Positions 42,514-50,798 of a DNA stretch of 54,160 bases are shown here, piece by piece (within the stretch, counting starts at the first letter, position 1; each line of letters begins with the position of its first letter). Origin of the DNA: Novosphingobium sp. UBA6722. Its GTDB lineage: Bacteria; Pseudomonadota; Alphaproteobacteria; Sphingomonadales; Sphingomonadaceae. Under the pieces are notes generated by a model, which was not told the origin of the DNA, made no database searches, and saw nothing but the letters and a program-made list of their open reading frames with translations. Location of the stretch: the NCBI GenBank assembly GCA_002454125.1, contig DKII01000092.1:1-54160 (forward strand). The letters run 5' to 3'. The translations under genes and the position numbers were made by a program.

Positions 42514-42624
42514 TTATCCGCCGACATTCATGCCGCTGAGCGAACCCAGCACGCCGAACGCCCGCAGCAGCCATAGGATCACGCCGACGACAATCAGCAC
42601 GATAATGATGTTCGTTAGGGGCAT
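42514..42624 (-). CDS. 36-residue hydrophobic membrane peptide
   Basis: This short ORF encodes 36 residues: MPLTNIIIVLIVVGVILWLL, then RAFGVLGSLSGMNVGG. It is one transmembrane helix with a Gly-rich tail. The first part and the WLL-x-FGVLGSLS tail look like the two ends of the ~60-residue Thivi_2564-type membrane proteins, joined without the middle. The start is preceded on the minus strand by GGGAG. An EcfG-type site is 56 bases upstream. It is expected in the inner membrane and in the stress regulon with csbD. Confidence 0.75.
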   Translation of the reverse strand: MPLTNIIIVLIVVGVILWLLRAFGVLGSLSGMNVGG

Positions 42625-42679
42625 AGGGGGTCTCCCACTTGTTTGGAGAAGTCAGAGCCGATGCTCACTTCGGGGAATA

Positions 42680-42704
42680 AACTGCTCGCAAGTCCGAATG
42701 TTCC
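42680..42704 (-). promoter_or_regulatory. EcfG-type promoter of the 36-residue peptide
   Basis: On the minus strand this reads GGAAC-N16-AGTT. It is back-to-back with the plus-strand site at 42711; the two -35 boxes form the palindrome GTTCC-GGCGAT-GGAAC. Confidence 0.7.
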
Positions 42705-42710
42705 GGCGAT

Positions 42711-42735
42711 GGAACATTCGCTGCCGCGCCGGGTT
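42711..42735 (+). promoter_or_regulatory. EcfG-type promoter of the HAD-GT-GH130-sodB operon
   Basis: GGAAC-N16-GGTT on the plus strand, with the -10 end 67 bases before the HAD gene ATG. It shares its -35 neighbourhood with the divergent site at 42700-42704. Confidence 0.78.
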
Positions 42736-42802
42736 TTTCGGCCATGTCCAACCATGAATCTTTCCGCCGCCTCCCCCGATCAGCACTTCGCGGGGAGCGA
42801 TC

Positions 42803-43633
42803 ATGAAGCGTCTGGTTGCCTTCGACCTCGACGGCACTCTGGCCGAGAGCAAGCAAGCGATCGATGCGGAAATGGCTGGTCTGCTGGAGCAGCTTTCACA
42901 CCTGGCGATCATCGCGGTGATTTCTGGGGGCGATTGGCCGCAGTTTCGCCAGCAACTGGTTTGCAACCTGCCGGAAGGCTTGGCGGTCGAACGGCTGTTC
43001 CTGCTCCCGACCTGCGGTACCAAGCTCTATCGCTGTGCTGAGGACTGGCAGCCGGTCTATGCCGATCTGCTGAGCGAGGACGCCCGCACCCGCATCCTCG
43101 CCGCGTTTGAGGGCGCGCTGGCGCAGGCCGGGATCGCCGATCAACAGACCTGGGGCAAACGGATCGAGGATCGCGGCAGCCAGATCACTTTCTCGGCCTT
43201 GGGCCAGAAGGCACCGCTTGAAGCCAAGATGGCCTGGGACCCGGATTTCTCAAAGCGCGAGCGGCTGCAACTGGCCCTGGCCGCCGCGCTGCCGGGTCAT
43301 TCAGTCAGGATCGGCGGATCGACCTCGATCGACATCACCCAGGCCGGGGTCGACAAGGCCTATGGCATGCGCAAGCTGGCGCAGATTGCGCTGGTCGATT
43401 TTGCCGAGATGATCTTCATCGGCGATGCGCTCTTTCCGGGCGGCAACGACTTCCCGGTGCGCGCAGCCGGGATCGACAGCATTGCGGTGCGAGACACCGC
43501 AGAGACAAAGCGCGTGATCGAAACGCTGATCTACAGCTTGCCGCCTCGCCAGGCACTGCCCGCAGGCGGTGTGCCTGAATTTGCCGGACAATGCCCGCCA
43601 GCGCGCGCCCAAATGGGCGGAATGAGCGACTAA
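42803..43633 (+). CDS. HAD-IIB-family phosphatase (sugar-phosphatase-like)
   Basis: This 276-residue protein has the HAD signature FDLDGTLAES (Asp nucleophile in motif I), VISGGDWP in motif II position and a late motif FIGDALFPGGNDFP with motif IV acidic residues. The cap domain (about 85-200) is of the IIB type. Similar proteins remove phosphate from sucrose-6-phosphate, mannosyl-3-phosphoglycerate or act as phosphomannomutase in eukaryotes. It is the first gene of a stress operon with a GT4 and GH130, so a glycoside phosphate is the likely substrate. An EcfG promoter lies upstream. Confidence 0.82.
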   Translation: MKRLVAFDLDGTLAESKQAIDAEMAGLLEQLSHLAIIAVISGGDWPQFRQQLVCNLPEGLAVERLFLLPTCGTKLYRCAEDWQPVYADLLSEDARTRILAAFEGALAQAGIADQQTWGKRIEDRGSQITFSALGQKAPLEAKMAWDPDFSKRERLQLALAAALPGHSVRIGGSTSIDITQAGVDKAYGMRKLAQIALVDFAEMIFIGDALFPGGNDFPVRAAGIDSIAVRDTAETKRVIETLIYSLPPRQALPAGGVPEFAGQCPPARAQMGGMSD

Positions 43634-43759
43634 ACAGGGTCTTATGCCCGGTCTGGCCAGCTTTGCGGCGGAACATTGGCCTTGGACGGGGGTTTAGCTG
43701 CGTGGGGCGAGGCTGCCACGCTTTGCCGCGCCCGCAGCCATGTCAGCCAGGAGTCCCCC

Positions 43760-43864
43760 ATGCAATTGACCGATAACACCTTGCCGCGGGAACTGCCGGT
43801 CCAGTCGATCGCATTGCCCCTTGCCGACCCAGCAGGTCGATCCTGCGGAAGGGCACTGACATGA
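43760..43864 (+). CDS. 34-residue small ORF coupled to the glycosyltransferase
   Basis: This ORF (MQLTDNTLPRELPVQSIALP and 14 more residues) has a good SD (AGGAG, 7 bases before) and stops in a four-base overlap with the glycosyltransferase start (ATGA). I recognise no family. It might be a translational leader that couples or controls the next gene, or a real small protein. The 126-base gap before it has no clear promoter. Confidence 0.45.
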   Translation: MQLTDNTLPRELPVQSIALPLADPAGRSCGRALT

Positions 43865-46230
43865 TCGGCGCCGTTCCCGATCCGCTTGCCGCACCGATTT
43901 TCCCCGCCCGGACCACACCTGGGCTGCGGCTGTTGCTGAAGGGCGGCTTGCAGCCGCGCAGCCCGGTTGCCGCGGAGCCGAAGCCAGTGGCCCTGGTTCC
44001 GGTTCCAACCCCGCTTCCGGCCGGGACGCGGCTGGCGCTGATCGGCGGCTTCACCCCGCGCCGGTGCGGCATCGCGACCTTTACGGCCGATGTCTACCAC
44101 TCGCTGACAGCCGCCGCGCCCAACCTGGCGATCGATGTCTATGCAATGACCCCCGCGCCCGGCCACACCTGCTTTGCCGCTGAAGTCAGCGGTGAGATTA
44201 CCCAGGCGGACCCGGCCAGCTTTGCCGCGGCGGCGCAAGCGATCGAGGCCAGCAAGGCCAACGTGGTCTGGTTGCAGCATGAGTTTGGCCTGTTTGGCGG
44301 GCCAGCCGGCAACATGGTGCTGGAACTGCTCGACCGGATCAGCGCGCCGCTGCTGATCACCCTGCATACTGTCATTGCCGAGCCCGATTGGGCCCAGGCG
44401 CAGGTGATGGAGCGGCTGGTGGCGCGCGCTGCCAAGCTGATCGTGATGTCCGAACAATCGCGCACCGTGCTGGAAACGGTCTATCGTGCCGATCCGGACC
44501 AGATCGTCTGCATTCCCCACGGCGTGCCGGATCGACCGTTCGGTCGTTCAGAACAGTTCAAGGCCGCGATGGGTTTCAGCGGGCGTCAGCTGCTGCTGAC
44601 TTTCGGGTTGCTCTCCCCCGGCAAGGGGATCGAGGCGGTGATCCGGGCGCTGCCGGCGCTGGTCGCTGATCATCCGGAGCTGCTCTACTGGATCGCCGGA
44701 GCAACCCATCCCAACCTGATCGAGCGCGAAGGCGAGGCCTATCGCAACGGACTCAAGGCGCTGGCGCAGGAACTGGGCGTTGCCGATCATGTCCACTGGA
44801 TCGACGCCTTTCTCGAGACCGATGAACTGCTTGACCTGATCGAGGCGGCCGACATCTATGTCACGCCCTATCCCGGCGCAGCCCAATCGACTTCAGGCAC
44901 GCTGTCGTATGCGCTGGCACTGGGCAAGGCCGTGGTTTCAACACCTTATCTGCACGCGGCCGAATTGCTGGCCGACGGTCATGGCATGCTGGTCCCGTTC
45001 GGTGACAGCGCCGCCATTGCCGCAACGGTTGGAGCCTTGCTGGACAATCCGGACCGCCGCCAGGCCTTGCAGCGGCGCGCCTATATGCGCGGCCGGGCGA
45101 TGATCTGGCCGGCCACGGCCCGGCGCTGTCTCGATCTGATCGCCGCCAGTTGCCCGCCGGCCCGGACTGCGCCGATCGCAGAGCCGATCGGCCTGGGCGG
45201 CTTGCTGCGGATCTGTGATGCCACCGGCATCCTGCAGCACTCGATCCATTCGGTACCCGACCGGTCACATGGCTACTGCGTCGATGACAATGCCCGTGCG
45301 TTGATGCTGGCTAACCGGCTGGGGCCGGAATGCGAACCCCAGCGCAGCCTGCTCGCCACAACCTTTGCCGCCTTTATCCAGAGCGCCTGGAACGAGCCAG
45401 CCGGGGCCTTTCGCAACTTCATGGGCTATGGGCGCAACTGGCTGGAAGAGCAGGGCAGCGAAGACAGTTGCGGCCGGACGCTGTGGGCGCTGGGGGCTAC
45501 TGCCCGCGAAGGCCAGAGCGAGCCAATGCGGCGCTGGGCGCACAAGCTGTTCGAACAGGCCGCTCCTGCGGCGCTGGGCTATGGTTCGCCCCGGGCCAGC
45601 GCCTTCGCCATGCTGGGTGCCGACTACCTGCTCTGCGCTCAGCCCGGCAATCGCACCGCCCTCGCTGTGCAGAGCCGCGGCGCTGAGCATTTGCTCGGAC
45701 TGTTCCAGCAGGTGCGCACCGATGCCTGGCCGTGGTTCGAAAGCGTGCTGGCCTATGACAATTGCCGCCTCAGCGAAGCGATGATCCGCGCCGGTCTGCG
45801 GCTGGACCGCCCCGAGCTCACCCAATGCGGGCTCGACACGCTGGGCTGGATCATGGCCCGGCAGACCAGCCCGGCCGGGCATTTCCGGCCGATCGGCTCA
45901 GACAGTTTCGGCCGAGCGTTCGAATGGCCGCGCCCGTTCGATCAGCAACCGGTTGAGGTCTGGGCGGCCATCGATGCCTGCGCCGCCGCCTACGATGCCA
46001 CCGGCTCAGCCGAATGGCTCGATCTGGCCGGCATGGCCTACGGCTGGTTCGGCGGCGCCAACGATCGCGGTCTGGCGGTGGGCGATCCCATCAGCGGAAC
46101 CTGCCGCGACGGGATCAACCCACGCGGGCTGAACCTAAATGAAGGGGCGGAATCGGTGCTGGCCTATCAGCTTGCCACCCTGGCGCTGCGGGCCTTGTCG
46201 CAGGACGGGGCAACGGCTGTCCGTGGTTGA
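43861..46230 (+). CDS. GT4-like glycosyltransferase fused to an alpha/alpha-barrel-like C-terminal region
   Basis: This 789-residue cytosolic protein has an unusual architecture. Residues ~57-420 are a GT-B glycosyltransferase (ALIGGFTPRRCGIATFTADVY, LLTFGLLSPGKGIE, DIYVTPYPGAAQSTSGTLSY), with the E/GxxxxE-like TSGTLSYALALGKAVVSTP donor site. Residues ~440-789 are a helical region with conserved-looking HGYCVDDNARALMLANRL, GRTLWALGATARE and NLNEGAESVLAYQLA, like the six-hairpin barrel found in glycosidases. The GT could build and the second part process or sense a glycan. It is coupled to the GH130 gene by an eight-base overlap. Confidence 0.82.
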   Translation: MIGAVPDPLAAPIFPARTTPGLRLLLKGGLQPRSPVAAEPKPVALVPVPTPLPAGTRLALIGGFTPRRCGIATFTADVYHSLTAAAPNLAIDVYAMTPAPGHTCFAAEVSGEITQADPASFAAAAQAIEASKANVVWLQHEFGLFGGPAGNMVLELLDRISAPLLITLHTVIAEPDWAQAQVMERLVARAAKLIVMSEQSRTVLETVYRADPDQIVCIPHGVPDRPFGRSEQFKAAMGFSGRQLLLTFGLLSPGKGIEAVIRALPALVADHPELLYWIAGATHPNLIEREGEAYRNGLKALAQELGVADHVHWIDAFLETDELLDLIEAADIYVTPYPGAAQSTSGTLSYALALGKAVVSTPYLHAAELLADGHGMLVPFGDSAAIAATVGALLDNPDRRQALQRRAYMRGRAMIWPATARRCLDLIAASCPPARTAPIAEPIGLGGLLRICDATGILQHSIHSVPDRSHGYCVDDNARALMLANRLGPECEPQRSLLATTFAAFIQSAWNEPAGAFRNFMGYGRNWLEEQGSEDSCGRTLWALGATAREGQSEPMRRWAHKLFEQAAPAALGYGSPRASAFAMLGADYLLCAQPGNRTALAVQSRGAEHLLGLFQQVRTDAWPWFESVLAYDNCRLSEAMIRAGLRLDRPELTQCGLDTLGWIMARQTSPAGHFRPIGSDSFGRAFEWPRPFDQQPVEVWAAIDACAAAYDATGSAEWLDLAGMAYGWFGGANDRGLAVGDPISGTCRDGINPRGLNLNEGAESVLAYQLATLALRALSQDGATAVRG

Positions 46231-47509
46231 GCTGATCCACCACGAACTGCGGCTGTGCGCCGATCCCTCGCGCGTGGTCGTGCGCCCGTTCCATCTCGCC
46301 TGGCAGGCTTCCGGCCCCGATCTTGACCGGGTCCAACGGCTTGCCCAGGAAATCCTCGCGCTCGATGCCCGCACAGTGCGGGCCGAGCTAAGCGTTGTGA
46401 TGCATGACTTTGTCGGGCGTCACTGGCAGCTCGAGAAGGTCTTTGACGAGCGCTATGCCGAAATCGAGCCCAAGCTGGGTCTGCACGGCCAAGCGGTAAA
46501 GCGTGAGACGCGGCGCCTGATCGGGGCCTATTTCTGCCACGAATATTCCTATGCCGCAGCGGCGCTGATGAATCCCAGCGTGGTCCATCATCCCGATCAG
46601 TCGGGCCTGCCGGATGGCTCAGTGCGGATCATCCTGTCGCTGCGCGCGGTGGGTGAAGGGCATATCTCGACCATCGCCTTTCGCGAGGGGATCATTGCGC
46701 CGGGGCATAGCCTGACCCTGCTGCCCCAGCCCTCGTTCGCGACCGCCGCGATGCTGGGCAAGCACCGCTCGGACCAGCCGGTCGATACGCTCTCGCTCTA
46801 TCGGCACCGCGAGGCGACGCTGTCGGGCACGGTCATCTTCCCGATCACCGAGGCCCAGCGCAACGGGCTGGAAGATCTGCGGCTGGTCCAGTTCACCCGC
46901 GACAGCGGCAAAAGCGAGTGGATCGGTACCTATACCGCCTACAGCGGCTATGACATCGGCTCTGAACTGCTGCGCACCCGGGATTTTCGGGATTTCACGC
47001 TCACCCCGATCAAGGGCGAAGCGGCGCGAAACAAGGGCATGGCGTTGTTCCCGCGCAAGGTTGATGGCAAGTACCTGATGATCGGGCGGCAGGATGGCAA
47101 AAACCTCTACCTGCTGCGCTCCGACACGCTCGACTGCTGGGACGGCGGCGGGGAGCTGCTGCTGGAACCCAAGTACCCCTGGGAACTGGTCCAGATTGGC
47201 AATTGCGGCGCCCCGATCGAGCTGGACGAAGGCTGGCTGGTGCTGACCCACGGTGTTGGCGCAATGCGCAAGTATGCCATCGGCGCCGCCCTGCTCGACA
47301 AGGCTGATCCCAGCCGCGTGATTGGCCGCACGCCCAACCCGATCCTGTCGGCCGCCGACGAAGACCGCGAGGGCTATGTGCCCAACGTGGTCTATACCTG
47401 CGGGGCGATCCAGGTCGGAGATGACCTGTTCCTGCCCTATGGCGTTGCCGACAGCTCGGTCTGCTTTGCCTTCGTGGCAATCAGCGACATCCTCGCGGCA
47501 ATGGTCTGA
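46223..47509 (+). CDS. GH130-family glycoside phosphorylase/hydrolase
   Basis: This ~428-residue protein has the five-bladed propeller of GH130. Late motifs GYVPNVVYTCGAIQVGDDLFLPYGVADSSVCFA and NCGAPIELDEGWLVLTHG are typical; MHDFVGRHWQLEKVF lies in the N-terminal region. GH130 enzymes mostly phosphorolyse or hydrolyse beta-mannosides. I place the start at GTG 46223, which overlaps the GT stop; the longer frame would use the end of the GT gene. With the GT4 and HAD phosphatase this looks like a cycle for a stress-related mannoside or oligosaccharide. Specificity is not known. Confidence 0.82.
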   Translation: MVELIHHELRLCADPSRVVVRPFHLAWQASGPDLDRVQRLAQEILALDARTVRAELSVVMHDFVGRHWQLEKVFDERYAEIEPKLGLHGQAVKRETRRLIGAYFCHEYSYAAAALMNPSVVHHPDQSGLPDGSVRIILSLRAVGEGHISTIAFREGIIAPGHSLTLLPQPSFATAAMLGKHRSDQPVDTLSLYRHREATLSGTVIFPITEAQRNGLEDLRLVQFTRDSGKSEWIGTYTAYSGYDIGSELLRTRDFRDFTLTPIKGEAARNKGMALFPRKVDGKYLMIGRQDGKNLYLLRSDTLDCWDGGGELLLEPKYPWELVQIGNCGAPIELDEGWLVLTHGVGAMRKYAIGAALLDKADPSRVIGRTPNPILSAADEDREGYVPNVVYTCGAIQVGDDLFLPYGVADSSVCFAFVAISDILAAMV

Positions 47510-47539
47510 CGTCGCAGCCTGCAAGGCAACAAATGCCGT

Positions 47540-47566
47540 GCTGGATCGTTCAACGCGCGATCCAGC
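47540..47566 (+). other. stem-loop between GH130 and sodB
   Basis: GCTGGATCG (47540-47548) pairs with CGATCCAGC (47558-47566) across a nine-base loop, 20 bases before the sodB ATG. No T-run follows. It may affect mRNA processing or sodB expression. Confidence 0.4.
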
Positions 47567-47586
47567 CGAGATCGAAGGAACTCCAG

Positions 47587-48207
47587 ATGACCTATGCCCT
47601 GCTGCCGCTGCCCTATGCGGTCGATGCGCTGGCCCCGCAGATGTCAGCCGAAACGCTGGAATTTCATCATGGCAAGCACCACCAGGGCTATATCGACAAG
47701 GTCAACGAGCTCGCCGCGCAAACCAGCATGGGCGGCCGCGGTCTTGTCGAACTGATCGGCACGGCTGGCCCGGGGGCCTTGTTCAACAATGCCTGCCAGG
47801 TCTGGAACCACAATTTCTTCTGGCTTTGCCTGTCCCCCACCACGGCCCCGCCGGGCGGGGAGCTGGCGGAGCTGATCGCCGCCGGGTTCGGATCGGTCGA
47901 AGCGCTGCTCAAGCAGTTTTCGGACCAGGCAGTGGCGCACTTTGGCAGCGGCTGGGCCTGGCTGGTGCTGGAGCAGGGCGCGATCAAGGTCACAACCTAC
48001 CATGATGGCGATACCCCGGCGGCCCATCCTGGCGTGATCCCGCTCTTCACGCTCGATCTGTGGGAGCACGCCTATTACATCGATTACCGCAATGCGCGCC
48101 CGCGCTATGTCGATGCCGTGCTCGGTGCCCATGTGAACTGGGATTTCGTCGCCCAGAACCTGGACGGCCAAGGGGTTGCGCGCGCCGATCAGGATTGGAT
48201 GCCATAA
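47587..48207 (+). CDS. sodB: superoxide dismutase (Fe/Mn type)
   Basis: This 206-residue SOD converts superoxide to oxygen and hydrogen peroxide. The metal ligands can be placed: His27 in LEFHHGKHH, His75 in VWNHNFFWLCL, and Asp and His in FTLDLWEHAYY. GSGWAWLVL and the absence of a signal peptide place it as a cytosolic Fe-type enzyme. Start at 47587 follows AAGGAA; the longer frame is not supported. It follows GH130 after 77 bases. It probably shares the EcfG promoter at 42711, linking oxidative defence to the general stress regulon. Confidence 0.93.
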   Translation: MTYALLPLPYAVDALAPQMSAETLEFHHGKHHQGYIDKVNELAAQTSMGGRGLVELIGTAGPGALFNNACQVWNHNFFWLCLSPTTAPPGGELAELIAAGFGSVEALLKQFSDQAVAHFGSGWAWLVLEQGAIKVTTYHDGDTPAAHPGVIPLFTLDLWEHAYYIDYRNARPRYVDAVLGAHVNWDFVAQNLDGQGVARADQDWMP

Positions 48208-48267
48208 GCGAGGGCCAGTCAGCCCATAGCCGATCGTCCCTTTAATCGGATCGGAGCCGGTTCAACC

Positions 48268-48292
48268 GGAACTAAAGCTGCTCGCTGCGGTT
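48268..48292 (+). promoter_or_regulatory. EcfG-type promoter of the autotransporter
   Basis: GGAAC-N16-GGTT on the plus strand, with the -10 end 31 bases before the autotransporter ATG. A small palindrome CCGGTTCAACCGG overlaps the -35. Confidence 0.75.
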
Positions 48293-48323
48293 TGGATCAG
48301 TAAGCGATCCAAGGGAAAATTCC

Positions 48324-50456
48324 ATGACAATGAATGTATCGATCAATCCGGTTTCCGGATATGCCTCTGCGCGCGCGAAGTATCTGTTCGGCTGCGCAGC
48401 CGTAGCTCTGTCTGCCGCGGCCATGGCCGCTCCGGCCTATGCCGCGGACGAATGCGGCCCGGTCGTTGCCGGGATCGCAACCTGCGTTGCGGCGGGCAAT
48501 CCATACCCGGCCGGCATCACCTATGTTGCAGCCGCGCCTGTTACCCTTGTCGCACCGGACGGCATTGTCGTCACCACGGCCGCAGCGGCCACGAACGGCA
48601 TCACCATTTCAGGAACCAACGCAATCACGCTGGGCGGCGCGGCCACGGTGTCTGTGACTGGCGCTGGCAGCAATGGCGTGCGGCTGACCAGCACGGGTGG
48701 CCCGGTTATCGCATCGCTCGGTTCGGTCAGCGCGGCTTTGGGCGACGGCGTGATCCTGAGCGGAACAACCGCCAGCCTGACCACCGCCAGCGGCAGCATG
48801 CTGTTCGGCGGCAACCGCGGCGCGGTGCTCACCTCGGCAAGTGGCAGCAGCCTGAACAACGCTGGGACGATCAGCGGCGGAAGCTATGCCGTCCAGACCA
48901 GTGGCGGTCCGGCCACGATCACCAACACCGGCACAATCACTGGCGCAGTCGCCCTGGCGGGCGGCGGTTCGCTGCTCACCAATGCGGGTACCTTCAATGC
49001 CGCCGGGACCAGCAGCTTCGGCGCCGGTGACCGTTTCGCCAACACTGGCCTGGTCACGGTTGGTGCCACCAGCCTGACGCCGACGGCGGCAACCTTTGCC
49101 GGGCTCGCGACTTTCGACAACTCCGGCACAATCAGCCTGCAGAATGGCCATGCCGGCGACACGCTGACGCTGGGCGGCAACTACATCGGCAGCGGCAATG
49201 CCCGGCTGGCGCTGGATGCCGCACCGGGCGCGCTGCTCAATGCCGACCGACTGATCGTTGCCGGCAGCGCGACCGGGTTCACTGCCGTTGACCTGGCCCT
49301 GCCGGCTGGCAGCCAGCCGCTGTTCAACACCGGCAGCGTGCTCGTCCAGACCGGGGCCGGCTCTTCGGCCAATGCCTTTGGCGTGACGGCGGCAACTGCC
49401 ACTGCCGGCCTGGTCCGTTACGACATCGCCTACAACCCAGTTGCTGCCACCTACAGCCTGGTCGCGGGGCCCAGCGATGCCGCCTACAACATGCTGAGCT
49501 TCGGCACCGCACAGCGCAGCCTGTGGAACAAGTCGGCAGACGCGGTTACCGCGCAGCTGCAATCGCGCCGCGATGCCTTGTGGTCGCTGGGTGATGGCGC
49601 GCCGGCCGGCAAGCTCTGGCTGACCATGGGCGGTTCGGTCGACAAGGTTGAGGGCACGCGCGATTTCGGCCTGGCTGGCCAGCCGCACCTGACCAACACC
49701 GGCTACCAGCAGGACTATTTCGGCGGGCAGGTCGGGCTGGGTCTTAGCGGCGGGGTCAGCACCCGCGGCGGTTTCGCGGTCGGGCTGACCGGCGGTTACA
49801 TCAATTCGCGGGCCAAGTTCGGCGGCACTGCCGAACGGATCAACTTCGATGCGATCAACGGCGGCGTCTATGCCAGCTTCACCTCGGGCAACCTGTTCAT
49901 CAACGCCTTGGGCAAGTATGACTACTACTGGGCCCGGGCGACCAGCCTGGCTGGCGGGTACGAGGTGAAAACCAAGGGCAGCGCCTATGGTGCCCGCGGC
50001 GAAATCGGCCTGCGCTTTGGCAGCGATTCATTCTTCATGGAGCCGCTGGCGCAGCTCTCCTACGTCCACACCTCGCTCGACCCGTTCGGGGTGCAGGGTA
50101 CTTCGGTCAACTTCGACGGCCGCAGCGGCCTGCGCGGCAAGGCCGGTGCCCGGTTTGGCGGGGTGACGAGTATCGGTAGCGATGCCAAGCTGTCGTTCTA
50201 TGCAGGGGCCAGCTATGTCCATGGGTTCAAGGACGAAGGCCAGGTAACCTTTGCCAACGGCGGCGGCACTTTCACCGCGATGCGGGGGAGAATGCCCGAC
50301 TATGGCGAAGCCGTGGCCGGCTTCACCATCGCTCAGAACCAGTCGGTCAGCGGCTTCATGGAAGCTAACTACACCCGCACCTTCAAGACGGGCACTGGCG
50401 ACAGCGCGAAACTGCAAGGCGCGGGCGGCCGCGTCGGGATCAACTTCAAATTCTAA
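48324..50456 (+). CDS. type Va autotransporter
   Basis: This 710-residue protein has a long signal (cleavage likely near AAPAYAADE), a passenger region (~42-430) and a C-terminal beta-barrel (~450-710). The passenger is rich in Gly, Ser, Thr and Ala with repeated TGxI/SGTxI/GxLxN blocks (NNAGTISGGSYAVQTSGG, NTGTITGAVALAGGG) typical of a beta-helix. The barrel ends GGRVGINFKF with the terminal Phe needed for BAM insertion. The SD is AAGGGA. The passenger has no recognised enzyme motif, so surface adhesion is only a guess. The EcfG-type promoter suggests induction under stress. Confidence 0.9.
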   Translation: MTMNVSINPVSGYASARAKYLFGCAAVALSAAAMAAPAYAADECGPVVAGIATCVAAGNPYPAGITYVAAAPVTLVAPDGIVVTTAAAATNGITISGTNAITLGGAATVSVTGAGSNGVRLTSTGGPVIASLGSVSAALGDGVILSGTTASLTTASGSMLFGGNRGAVLTSASGSSLNNAGTISGGSYAVQTSGGPATITNTGTITGAVALAGGGSLLTNAGTFNAAGTSSFGAGDRFANTGLVTVGATSLTPTAATFAGLATFDNSGTISLQNGHAGDTLTLGGNYIGSGNARLALDAAPGALLNADRLIVAGSATGFTAVDLALPAGSQPLFNTGSVLVQTGAGSSANAFGVTAATATAGLVRYDIAYNPVAATYSLVAGPSDAAYNMLSFGTAQRSLWNKSADAVTAQLQSRRDALWSLGDGAPAGKLWLTMGGSVDKVEGTRDFGLAGQPHLTNTGYQQDYFGGQVGLGLSGGVSTRGGFAVGLTGGYINSRAKFGGTAERINFDAINGGVYASFTSGNLFINALGKYDYYWARATSLAGGYEVKTKGSAYGARGEIGLRFGSDSFFMEPLAQLSYVHTSLDPFGVQGTSVNFDGRSGLRGKAGARFGGVTSIGSDAKLSFYAGASYVHGFKDEGQVTFANGGGTFTAMRGRMPDYGEAVAGFTIAQNQSVSGFMEANYTRTFKTGTGDSAKLQGAGGRVGINFKF

Positions 50457-50464
50457 CTTAGAGT

Positions 50465-50490
50465 CCGGAGCGCTGCCTGCAGCGCTCCGG
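50465..50490 (+). terminator. strong hairpin after the autotransporter
   Basis: CCGGAGCGCTG (50465-50475) pairs perfectly with CAGCGCTCCGG (50480-50490) over a four-base loop, ten bases after the stop. There is no T-run, so termination may need Rho or the hairpin may only protect the 3' end. Confidence 0.55.
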
Positions 50491-50798
50491 ATGTGGCGGA
50501 AACGCCGGGCTGGTCTGGCCGGTTTTCGCCAACAGCCAGATGCCGTGATGCCGTCGCCGTCCGGACCATCAAAGGTCGCGGACCGATCAAGGGCGGGTCT
50601 GGAAGTGCCTCTCAATCAGGGCCAGGCACCCGGAATTTCGGGCAGATGATGGCGGTGCTGCCTGTCAAACGCCAACTCGTCTCTACCTAGCAGGGTTCAT
50701 GCCCTTTAGACTTCGGATTGAAGGCGCCCTGCTGCGCTGGAAACCCCGGCCCGGCTGTTACCGTGGCCGGGATCCCGCGACCCTGGCGGGCAGTTAAG
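50491..50798. other. intergenic stretch with no gene seen
   Basis: No convincing gene is visible. There are no good SD-ATG pairs with coding-like composition. Near 50744-50770 a GC-rich inverted segment (CCCCGGCCCGG / GTGGCCGGG) may end the minus-strand RG-rich gene. The rest shows nothing I can support. Confidence 0.4.
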
